Shown piece by piece: positions 1 to 5,121 of a DNA stretch of 6,756 nucleotides (its first letter is position 1; every line of letters begins with the position of its first letter). The notes beneath the pieces are model-generated. The model ran no database searches, had not been told where the DNA came from, and worked only from the letters and a program-made list of their open reading frames with translations. The stretch spans positions 1-6,756 of the forward strand of contig JBFLYM010000039.1 of assembly GCA_040757035.1 (NCBI GenBank), read 5' to 3'. A program made the position numbers and the translations under genes. This DNA comes from JAHJBR01 sp040757035 (GTDB lineage: Archaea > Micrarchaeota > Micrarchaeia > Anstonellales > Bilamarchaeaceae).

Positions 1-1
1 A

Positions 2-73
2 GACTATGCGAAACTGAATTCATTCTTGGTGAAAATAATTAAGGATAATTTGTATAAGATGACGAGGTTATAA
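2..73 (+). CDS. possible C-terminal tail of an upstream gene (partial)
   Basis: An open frame enters from the left edge and ends at TAA 71-73. It gives about 23 residues rich in Lys, Leu and Ile (ending LYKMTRL). Nothing identifies a family, and a frame this short can be open by chance in AT-rich DNA. It is listed only because it ends just before the promoter-like AT-rich region of the next gene, which is where an upstream gene would be expected to stop. Confidence 0.2.
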   Translation, partial: DYAKLNSFLVKIIKDNLYKMTRL

Positions 74-101
74 TTAGTAAAAATAGAGTTTATACATGTT
101 C

Positions 102-118
102 CTATATATTATATATAG
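102..118 (+). promoter_or_regulatory. AT-rich palindromic TATA-like promoter element upstream of the antitoxin gene
   Basis: Bases 102-118 read CTATATAT-T-ATATATAG, a perfect 17-nt palindrome containing TATA-box-like sequence. With archaeal TATA boxes normally about 26 nt before the transcript start, transcription would begin near 130-140, giving a very short leader or a leaderless mRNA. No GGTG-type Shine-Dalgarno site precedes the start codons at 142 or 151, which agrees with leaderless initiation. The palindrome could also serve as an operator for the encoded ribbon-helix-helix protein; that part is inference. Confidence 0.45.
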
Positions 119-128
119 AATAAAATAT

Positions 129-154
129 ATGATAAATATGTATGATAAATATGT
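129..154 (+). repeat. 13-nt perfect tandem duplication spanning the antitoxin start codon
   Basis: ATGATAAATATGT occurs twice back to back (129-141 and 142-154). Each copy carries two ATGs, so there are candidate starts at 129, 138, 142 and 151. Only 142 and 151 are in the antitoxin frame. Because 13 is not a multiple of 3, the upstream copy is out of frame. It may be a recent slippage duplication or paired half-sites for autoregulation. Confidence 0.7.
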
Positions 155-393
155 CTGAATATACAACTATAATAATGCACAAAGAAACTAAAAAGAGGTT
201 AACCGCCCTAAAGGACTACGGTAGGGAGAGTTACGAGGAAATCATAAATAAATTGATAACAATTTATGAAAAGCTAAAGGCAGAAGGACAGCTAAGCGAA
301 AAAACAAAAAAAGACATCGGCCTTGCGAGAGCGCAGATACGAGAAGGAAAAAGAATGAGCACAAAAGAATTGATGTCAGAACTGGGTCTTTAG
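142..393 (+). CDS. ribbon-helix-helix antitoxin, RelB/VapB-like (DUF7557-type)
   Basis: An 83-residue protein, or 80 if translation begins at the ATG at 151, which gives the more usual N-terminus MSEYTTI. Residues 7-12 (YTTIIM) fit the DNA-contacting beta strand of a ribbon-helix-helix fold. Residues 14-24 and about 29-45 fit its two helices, with the S-YEEIINKL pattern at the second helix. A charged linker leads to a C-terminal segment (residues 59-83, ending TKELMSELGL) of the kind that wraps the toxin in archaeal RelBE-like pairs. Such proteins dimerise, bind their own promoter and neutralise a ribosome-dependent RNase. The next reading frame looks like a deleted RelE toxin, so this is probably an orphan antitoxin. 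No Shine-Dalgarno site is seen and translation is probably leaderless. The family call rests on sequence pattern, not a database search. Confidence 0.75.
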   Translation: MINMSEYTTIIMHKETKKRLTALKDYGRESYEEIINKLITIYEKLKAEGQLSEKTKKDIGLARAQIREGKRMSTKELMSELGL

Positions 394-400
394 TGCTAAC

Positions 401-451
401 ATGACGTATGAAATTTTGAAGGTCGGTCATCGCAGGAATATTTACAAATGA
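401..451 (+). pseudogene. internally deleted RelE-type toxin remnant
   Basis: Seven bases after the antitoxin stop, an ATG opens a 16-codon frame, MTYEILKVGHRRNIYK. The first residues (MTYEI) match the usual start of archaeal RelE toxins. The remainder (LKVGHRRNIYK) matches their usual C-terminus, the V-GHR-x-x-Y-K strand carrying catalytic and structural residues. About 65-70 residues of the RelE fold that should lie between are absent, so the reading frame looks like the product of one in-frame internal deletion. The position directly behind an antitoxin is where the toxin belongs. Such a peptide cannot be an active RNase. The sequence match is seen; the deletion history is inferred from family knowledge. 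Confidence 0.6.
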
Positions 452-556
452 AGTTATTGGTTTAGTGATTTACGAAAAATTTGTGAAAAAGGAATTGAAA
501 CAGGGATTGAGAACATTGGTATGAATCCTGTTGAAAAAACTGTACATGAAAAATGA
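452..556 (+). other. decayed-looking coding stretch with a frame change
   Basis: After the toxin remnant stop, two frames look protein-like in succession. The frame from 420 to about 491 contains GIFTNEVIGLVIYEKF. The frame from about 494 to the TGA at 554-556 contains GIETGIENIGMNPVEK. Joining them needs a shift of one or two bases near 490, and no start codon with a ribosome site precedes them. It may be a frameshifted gene remnant of unknown family or noise. The TGA at its end overlaps the ferredoxin Shine-Dalgarno region. Confidence 0.2.
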
Positions 557-565
557 GGTGCAACC

Positions 566-787
566 ATGATTACCATAGACCATTCTAAATGCATATTGTG
601 CTCGGGCTGTGCTGCGGTGTGTCCATTCAGTGCAATTGAATTGATAGGAACGCGAATGAAAACATACCCGGAAAAATGTAGGGACTGCGGAACCTGTATA
701 AAAGGATGTCCTGCGAATGCAATCGAACTGCATAAAGGAATAAATGACGTGAAGGATTTGCCTCCAGAAGCGAGGAAAAAAATTTAA
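566..787 (+). CDS. 2x[4Fe-4S] ferredoxin, likely electron donor of the geranylgeranyl reductase
   Basis: A 73-residue bacterial-type ferredoxin. Two complete cluster motifs C-x2-C-x2-C-x3-C-P are visible: Cys9, 12, 15 and 19 followed by Pro20, and Cys38, 41, 44 and 48 followed by Pro49. This is the normal arrangement for two low-potential [4Fe-4S] clusters in a soluble electron carrier. The short tail (residues 50-73) has no further Cys. The start is well fixed: GAGGTG ends 5 nt before the ATG. The lipid reductase frame begins 45 bp downstream on the same strand. A ferredoxin encoded next to geranylgeranyl reductase is known from Methanosarcina, where it supplies electrons for complete saturation of archaeal lipid chains. 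The same role is inferred here from gene order. No promoter is obvious in the decayed stretch upstream. Confidence 0.93.
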   Translation: MITIDHSKCILCSGCAAVCPFSAIELIGTRMKTYPEKCRDCGTCIKGCPANAIELHKGINDVKDLPPEARKKI

Positions 788-823
788 TCATAGAGAACTC
801 AAAATAGAAAACTGAAAGCCATA

Positions 824-835
824 GGTGTTAACATA
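824..835 (+). promoter_or_regulatory. Shine-Dalgarno site and AUA start codon of the lipid reductase
   Basis: GGTG at 824-827 is followed by 5 nt and then ATA at 833-835. The same GGTG-N5-start geometry precedes the ferredoxin ATG (566), the kinase-region ATG (3629) and the protease ATG (5101, minus), so it is the local initiation signal. It decides the start of a frame that has no conventional start codon before its essential FAD loop. Confidence 0.6.
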
Positions 836-2059
836 ACAAAATACGATTACGACGCAATAATTGTAGGTGCAGGGCCTGCAGGAAGCACAATGGCAAGAAT
901 TCTTGCCCAGAGCGGTCGCGAAGTTCTTGTAATAGATAAGCGAAAGGACATCGGAAGTCCGGTAAGGTGCGGCGAGGGGTTGGGACAGCGGGAAGTGATT
1001 GGGCAAAGATTGGACTTGCCAAAAGAGGTAATCTCAACAGAAATCCTTGGAGCGAAAGTGATCGCACCGAATGGAAAATCAATTGTATGGAAAAGCGAGA
1101 ATACAAAAGGTTGGGTGCTTGAAAGAAAAATGTTTGATAAATGGCTTGCCGAACTCGCAGTTCACAAAGGAGCAGAGGTTCGAGCATATACGCGTGCAGT
1201 GGATTTGGTAAAAAAAGATGGGAAAATAAATGGCGTGCGAATTGAAAAATATGGAAGCGATCCGTATGATGTTGCCGCACCTCTTGTAGTGAGCGCAGAA
1301 GGAATGGAAGCGCATATCGCTCGGCTTGCAGGTTTCAAAACAGTACATAATCTTTATGATGTAGATACGTGCTACCAGTATGAAATGCAACCATGCGAAC
1401 ACGAAAATCTTATTGAATTGTATTTCGGGAATGAGATCGCGCCTCGCGGATATGTTTGGCTTTTCCCGAAAAAAGACAAAAAAGCAAATATTGGAATAGG
1501 TATAGGCGGAAGCGTTGCGAAATGGAAAAAAAACAGTGGCATAATGGGTGCTGATCCGAAACTTCTGCTAGATGATTTTATTGCGAAGAACGACATGTTG
1601 CGGGATTCAAGTACGTTGCTCAACTTCGGAGGAATAATAAGCGTGGGTGCGCCATTAGATAAATTTGTTGATGATAATTTTATGGTTATCGGGACTGCCG
1701 CGAAGCAGGTTGATCCAATTCACGGAGGCGGGATAGCGTTGGCAATGGAAGCCGGAATTATGGCGGCTAAAATCGCAAATGAAGCAATGGAAAAAAGCGA
1801 TTTTTCAAAACAAACGCTTTATCAATATGAAAAAACATGGAGAGCTGGACCCGGAAAAAAAGTCGGAAAACGTCTTTTGCTCAGAAAAGTAATGGAGCAC
1901 GTTTCAGATGATGATTTGAATCATATTTTTAATACCATCACGCAAAACGATCTTGATTTAATAATGAGAGGACAATTCGCAAATCCGGTTGCAAAAGTCT
2001 TGGTTGGAAGGCCGCAATTGCTCGGGGTTTTGAAGGCACTCGTTTCAATAGGAACCTGA
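833..2059 (+). CDS. geranylgeranyl reductase family FAD protein (digeranylgeranylglycerophospholipid reductase)
   Basis: About 408 residues if translation starts at ATA 833. It should reduce the double bonds of geranylgeranyl chains in archaeal membrane lipids, using FAD and electrons from the ferredoxin encoded just upstream. Seen: dinucleotide-binding GAGPAGS (12-18) with Asp35 at the end of the second strand; the family motif P-V-R-C-G-E-G (43-49, Cys46); the substrate-pocket motif Y-x-W-x-F-P (207-212) followed by NIGIG; and a second FAD segment near 286-300 ending in GGG. In that segment the usual Gly-Asp is Gly-Thr (Thr288). There is no ATG, GTG or TTG in frame between the upstream stop (791-793) and the GAGPAGS codons. 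The first ATG (890) would delete the FAD loop. ATA 833 lies 5 nt after GGTG and gives the family-typical N-terminus ITKYDYDAIIVGAG. Family assignment is strong; the start codon is inferred. Confidence 0.9.
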   Translation: MTKYDYDAIIVGAGPAGSTMARILAQSGREVLVIDKRKDIGSPVRCGEGLGQREVIGQRLDLPKEVISTEILGAKVIAPNGKSIVWKSENTKGWVLERKMFDKWLAELAVHKGAEVRAYTRAVDLVKKDGKINGVRIEKYGSDPYDVAAPLVVSAEGMEAHIARLAGFKTVHNLYDVDTCYQYEMQPCEHENLIELYFGNEIAPRGYVWLFPKKDKKANIGIGIGGSVAKWKKNSGIMGADPKLLLDDFIAKNDMLRDSSTLLNFGGIISVGAPLDKFVDDNFMVIGTAAKQVDPIHGGGIALAMEAGIMAAKIANEAMEKSDFSKQTLYQYEKTWRAGPGKKVGKRLLLRKVMEHVSDDDLNHIFNTITQNDLDLIMRGQFANPVAKVLVGRPQLLGVLKALVSIGT

Positions 2060-2074
2060 CTTTCGCAATTATAC

Positions 2075-2099
2075 CGATCCACTAAAAAAACGTGGATCG
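2075..2099 (+). terminator. hairpin downstream of the lipid reductase, possible terminator or processing site
   Basis: CGATCCAC (2075-2082) and GTGGATCG (2092-2099) form a perfect 8-bp stem around a 9-nt A-rich loop, 15 nt after the reductase stop. No T-run follows, so it is not a typical archaeal terminator. It may instead protect the 3' end of the mRNA. Confidence 0.35.
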
Positions 2100-2109
2100 C
2101 ATATACTCA

Positions 2110-2258
2110 TAAACCTTCACGGCCTAAAGGCCGTAGCTTCCTTAAAATGATAAAATGACAATGCAAAGGTATTTGCCTTTAGGGGAAGCCGTAGGAAAGG
2201 AAGCCCGGTTCTCATCCTAAGGCACAAACGCCTTAGGCTTCCGAACCGTGAAGGTTTA
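2110..2258. mobile_element. 149-bp palindromic element with 13-bp inverted ends, possible IS200/IS605-like remnant
   Basis: TAAACCTTCACGG (2110-2122) is repeated as its exact reverse complement at 2246-2258. Inside are ACGGCC-TAAA-GGCCGT (2119-2134), the 8-bp stem CCTAAGGC/GCCTTAGG (2216-2237, 6-nt loop), CGGTTC paired with GAACCG (2206-2211/2243-2248) and AAAGG/CCTTT (2165-2180). Read outward on each strand, both ends run hairpin, then GTGAAGGTTTA, resembling the hairpin-plus-tail right ends of IS200/IS605 transposons with TnpB guide RNAs. No target duplication flanks it, which such elements do not make. There is no transposase here. It could instead be a non-autonomous palindromic element or a structured RNA gene. 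Pairings are seen; the mobile-element reading is inference. Confidence 0.4.
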
Positions 2259-2365
2259 CCAATCGAGATAAAACCTGAAAAACAAAATCGGAAAAACTTA
2301 GTTGGTTGAGTATACAGCATAAACTAATTTTTATAGCCGAGAATAAAATCAAGCAAGAAATAAAA

Positions 2366-2887
2366 TTAGTACATAGAAGTTATATTATAAATACTCAAAT
2401 CCAATTTTTTATCATTTTCCAATTTCGTAGTAATCTCGCCAAGCACAATTTTTTTTATCCGCATATACTGCTCGCGTCCGATTTCAACATTTCCAATTGC
2501 GTACCTTTTTGATTTTGTGTTGAAGCAGAACATGCAATCGCTTAAGTTCTCGCAGTTGTAGCAAAAATAACAATCAGAGCAGTTATACGAATTATCCACT
2601 TCAAAACAACGTTTAAGTTTTGTCGATTTATAACAATTTATGCAATATTCGGAATAGAACACCATGTAGGTGCCAAAAACATGTTCAGCATATTTTGGCC
2701 AAAACGAATATGCAACGTTTTTGCTCTGGTGAAAGAAAGAGCTGCTAAGCACATTCACAGAGGAATCATAGTATACAGAATTCGCAATATTGAAGTTAGT
2801 TCCAAGAATTTTCTCAGATGTGGTATATGCAATTCCTTTAAGTTTCTCGGTGGCATTTGAAACTTGTAAATAAAATATGCATCGTAG
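2366..2887 (-). pseudogene. 5'-truncated Cys-rich (multiple CxxC) protein
   Basis: The minus-strand frame is open from 2887 to the stop at 2366-2368, about 173 codons. It has no ATG, GTG or TTG until the GTG at 2756-2758. The part before that GTG (including EKILGTNFNIANSVYYDSS) reads as smoothly as what follows, so the gene probably once extended further. A TAG at 2888-2890 now ends the frame and the DUF192 gene begins 20 bp beyond. The core has clustered Cys pairs: C-INC, RCFE, NCSDCYFCYNC and DCMFC, followed by a conserved-looking FNTKSKRYAIGN and a basic C-terminal helix. This resembles the C-terminal end of a Cys-rich, probably zinc-binding family that I recall from uncultivated archaea and CPR bacteria. 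Its function is unknown. Use of the GTG would give a 130-residue protein, so a working short form cannot be excluded. Confidence 0.6.
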
Positions 2888-2888
2888 C

Positions 2889-2898
2889 TATATAAAAT
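2889..2898 (+). promoter_or_regulatory. TATA box for the DUF192 gene
   Basis: TATATAAAAT at 2889-2898 is a good archaeal TATA box. A transcript starting about 26 nt downstream would begin near 2919, after the ATG at 2910 but just before the ATGs at 2928 and 2931. This argues for a near-leaderless start at 2928 or 2931. It conflicts with the GGTG at 2904-2907, which lies only 2 nt before the ATG at 2910. Confidence 0.5.
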
Positions 2899-2909
2899 AA
2901 CGTGGTGAA

Positions 2910-3272
2910 ATGATTGCAAAAGGGATAATGATGAAAATAATAAAACTAAAAGTGCGAAAAAAAGAAGACAGAAAAACGGTATTTGATTGCGAAACCGCGA
3001 AAACATTTTTTGAGAAAACAAAAGGGCTGATGTTCTCGGAAAAGAAAAACGTCCTTTTCGTGTTCAACGAAGAAAGGATTTTCGGAATCCATTCATTTTT
3101 CGTTTTCTTTCCGTTTGATGCGGTTTACCTAAATACAAAAAGAGAGGTGGTGGAAGTGATACGAAATATTAACCCATTCACCACTTATATCAAGAATAAT
3201 ATTCCAGCAAAATATTTGCTGGAATTGTGCGAGAAAAGCGATTTGAAGATTGGCGATTGTTTGGAATGGTAG
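2910..3272 (+). CDS. DUF192 (UPF0127) family protein
   Basis: 120 residues from ATG 2910, or 114 or 113 from ATG 2928 or 2931. The conserved DUF192 pattern is present: residues 30-42 (AKTFFEKTKGLMF, the A-x-T-x-x-x-x-x-G-L-M-F signature), a hydrophobic strand at 49-52, I-H-S-F-F-V-F-F-P-F-D-A-V-Y-L at 60-74 (the archaeal form of the family's central strand), V-V-E-V at 80-83, a Pro-rich turn, then P-A-K-Y-L-L-E-L (99-106) and I-G-D-C-L (114-118). The fold is a small beta barrel; the biochemical role of the family is not established. No signal peptide is evident, so this is probably cytoplasmic. The later starts are favoured by the TATA box at 2889-2898, since MKIIKLK is a typical N-terminus. 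The gene stands alone, divergent from the Cys-rich remnant. Confidence 0.85.
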   Translation: MIAKGIMMKIIKLKVRKKEDRKTVFDCETAKTFFEKTKGLMFSEKKNVLFVFNEERIFGIHSFFVFFPFDAVYLNTKREVVEVIRNINPFTTYIKNNIPAKYLLELCEKSDLKIGDCLEW

Positions 3273-3521
3273 CATGTTCGAATGCAGTAAATCCGCAAGT
3301 AAATAAAAGACCTCGCATTTCAGAGAACTTAGCTTTTATTCGAATTCGAGCCAATGTTGTAAAAAATATTCGGAATTACTGGTTACGAGATAATACATCA
3401 ATTTATAAACCCTTACACACATAGATAAATTCATATGTTTGCAGATACACTGAGGAAAATTAAAACGACTGCTTATTTTGTTATTCCAGTTGTAATACTG
3501 CCAGGGGTTTAGCTACCCTCC

Positions 3522-3530
3522 TATATAAAA
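3522..3530 (+). promoter_or_regulatory. TATA box for the amino-acid kinase gene
   Basis: TATATAAAA at 3522-3530 predicts a transcript start near 3550. That leaves a leader of roughly 75-80 nt before the Shine-Dalgarno site at 3620-3623, long for this window and room for regulation. Confidence 0.5.
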
Positions 3531-3536
3531 ATCTAT

Positions 3537-3572
3537 TTTTTGATAACGTGCAACTTTTTGATAAGTTGTAAC
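3537..3572 (+). repeat. 18-nt tandem repeat overlapping the predicted kinase transcript start
   Basis: TTTTTGATAACGTGCAAC (3537-3554) is followed at once by TTTTTGATAAGTTGTAAC (3555-3572), matching at 15 of 18 positions. The second half also forms a hairpin: CAACTT (3551-3556) with AAGTTG (3563-3568), extendable by a G-U and an A-U pair. Placed right after a TATA box, it suits a repressor operator with two tandem sites. The repeat is seen; the operator role is inferred. Confidence 0.55.
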
Positions 3573-3628
3573 TGTATTTATCTTATTTTTTTAAATTTAA
3601 AATAAATAATAAAAAAAGAGGTGAAAAA

Positions 3629-4505
3629 ATGCAGCAAGGGTGTTTAGGTCCACGATGATAACGGAAGAATAAAAAAAGATGGTACAGAAAATAGTGTTGT
3701 TGTAATAAAAATCAGTGGGAAACTACTAGAGAGGCCTTATTTTCCTCCATTGCTAGATGAAATAGTAGGATTGCATAAGCATGGTAATGGAATCGCTCTT
3801 GTACATGGGGGAGGAGTACAGATAAATAAGCGTACGTCCGAAAAGTTAAACACGGAACCGCAGTTTGATAAGATAACCGGTTTACGATGTACCGACTTAG
3901 AGACTATGAAGATAGTTGTAGAGGTTATAGAAGAAATAAACCGTAATATTGTTCTTGAGTTTTGTAACTTAGGGCTTAAAAATAACGTATTAGGTTTTGG
4001 TCTTGAGAGTGATTTATTTCACGGAAAAATAATAAATAAATGCATTGGTCGCTACGGACGCATAAATGTTGACAAAAGTAATCAGGTAGGAGTAATTGAA
4101 GCTTTAAAAAATGGAAAAATTCCTATAATAGCTCCTATAGGGAAAGATAATCTGGGTCCATTAAACCTAAACGCTGACGACGCAGCAGTATGTCTTACTG
4201 AACTTGTTAGTAGGTATGGTTTCAATGTATCAAAAATTGTATTACTTAGTGATACAGATGGATTATATGTTGAAGGACGTCGGATAGAAAAAATCTGCGG
4301 GATATGCAATCTTTATTTGAATGAACTGTCGGAAAATGGTATTGTAACTCAAGGAATGAAAGAGAAAATTTATGCATGCATGCTCGCAATTGAAATGGAT
4401 CTAAGTACTCCGATAATAATTGCAAATGGTACTAAAGAAAACGCAATACAAAACGCGCTTGACAAAAATCCTTATGGAACAACCATTACTCCACCAACTA
4501 AATAA
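3629..4505 (+). CDS. acetylglutamate kinase-like amino-acid kinase, 5' frame disrupted
   Basis: An amino-acid kinase of the NAGK (ArgB) type, expected to phosphorylate the side-chain carboxylate of N-acetylglutamate or a related acyl-amino acid. The body is in the frame open from 3648. Seen there: V-V-V-I-K-I-S-G-K (3696-3722, the phosphate-binding Lys-Gly segment); V-H-G-G-G (3801-3815); G-L-R-C-T-D-L-E-T-M (substrate-binding region); N-A-D-D-A-A (4170-4187); L-S-D-T-D-G-L-Y (nucleotide/metal site); Q-G-M-K-E-K-I; and a GTTI end. No ATG or GTG precedes the K-I-S-G-K motif in this frame; the TTG at 3750 would remove it. A strong site, GGTG-N5-ATG (3620-3631), opens a different frame that stops after nine codons at TGA 3656-3658. 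A +1 shift at or before that stop restores the kinase. Other choices are an ATA start at 3669 or a sequencing error. No other arginine or lysine genes are nearby, so the exact substrate is open. Confidence 0.75.
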
Positions 4506-4510
4506 CATAA

Positions 4511-5101
4511 TTAAAACATAATTAAAAAAATTAATCCAACCGTAGCCCATACAAATATGTTCCAGTCCATTATTTTACTTCCATCTAAAGGAAATATTGG
4601 AATCATATTGAATATTCCAAGCCAAATGTTTATCTTAGATGCGAAAAGCCATAGCGATAATGGTGTGTAACCCAAAGCGATCTTAAATGGAAAAAATATT
4701 TCGAGACCAAGAAAAACAAATGCTAATATTAAGTTTGTGAGCGGTCCTGCAAGCGAAATTAATCCGTTCTGCGTTTTGGTTATCTGCGATGCATAGATAT
4801 AAACTGCTCCAGGAGCTACAAATACAAAACCAAATACAGATGTTATGAGAGATAATATCAGTCCTTGTGGCCACATTTTAAATTCTGCAAAAGCTCCAAA
4901 TTTCATTGCAACGAATTTATGTGCAAGTTCGTGTAAAACAAAACCTATCCCAATAGTAATTGCGAAAAATGAGATTTTTATTGGAAGAGTTTGGAACTGT
5001 GTTAGAACACCTAATTTTTCATTTGAAGTTGCAATTGTAATCGCAAGCGAAATAGCTAACACTGAAATAAGTATATTTTTTGCTTCACGTATGGAAATCA
5101 T
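4511..5101 (-). CDS. site-2 protease-like membrane metalloprotease (M50 family)
   Basis: 196 residues, almost wholly hydrophobic, with about six membrane segments (near 9-26, 41-63, 81-103, 113-137, 145-168 and 181-196). The zinc motif H-E-L-A-H is at 57-61 inside the second segment. A-G-P-L-T-N (118-123) is the conserved loop of the family. N-M-I-P-I-F-P-L-D-G (165-174) carries the third metal ligand, Asp173. These place it in the compact, PDZ-free archaeal M50 group, which cleaves substrates within the membrane. The start is well supported: GGTG lies 5 nt before the ATG. The gene lies 20 bp behind the tRNA-Ala on the same strand, with no room for a separate promoter outside the tRNA, and ends 5 bp from the convergent kinase gene. 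Substrate unknown. Confidence 0.9.
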   Translation of the reverse strand: MISIREAKNILISVLAISLAITIATSNEKLGVLTQFQTLPIKISFFAITIGIGFVLHELAHKFVAMKFGAFAEFKMWPQGLILSLITSVFGFVFVAPGAVYIYASQITKTQNGLISLAGPLTNLILAFVFLGLEIFFPFKIALGYTPLSLWLFASKINIWLGIFNMIPIFPLDGSKIMDWNIFVWATVGLIFLIMF

Positions 5102-5121
5102 TGGTTCACCAAACTATTTTT

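Larger units (their letters stand above)
3273..3628 (+). other. intergenic region without a recognisable gene
   Basis: This 356-bp AT-rich stretch lies between the DUF192 gene and the kinase. Up to about 3500 I see only short open frames with no family character and a small palindrome, TCGAATTCGA (3340-3349). From 3520 onward it holds the TATA box, the tandem repeat and the untranslated leader of the kinase gene, listed separately. A weak hairpin GGGT-TTAGCT-ACCC lies just before that TATA box. No tRNA or CRISPR-like structure is visible. Confidence 0.6.

Noticed and set aside
828..1623. Long minus-strand open frames opposite the lipid reductase
   Set aside because: Their translations lack family character and lie opposite a gene with strong motifs; they are shadows.
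890..2059. Lipid reductase starting at the first in-frame ATG (890)
   Set aside because: This would remove the GAGPAGS FAD-binding loop encoded at 866-886; the family requires it, and a Shine-Dalgarno site points to 833.
2153..2308. Open plus-strand frame through the palindromic element, considered as a TnpB C-terminus
   Set aside because: No start codon or recognisable TnpB motif, and the bases are dominated by hairpins; an open frame over structured sequence is weak evidence.
2306..2512. Plus-strand open frame opposite the Cys-rich remnant
   Set aside because: No start signal and no protein family character; the minus-strand reading with its Cys clusters is far more convincing.
2755..3021. 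Minus-strand open frame overlapping the DUF192 start
   Set aside because: Opposite the DUF192 gene and composed of low-complexity hydrophobic sequence; not the missing N-terminus of the Cys-rich protein, which is in another frame.
3227..3424. Plus-strand open frame after DUF192
   Set aside because: Begins inside DUF192 in another frame, lacks a ribosome site, and has no family resemblance.
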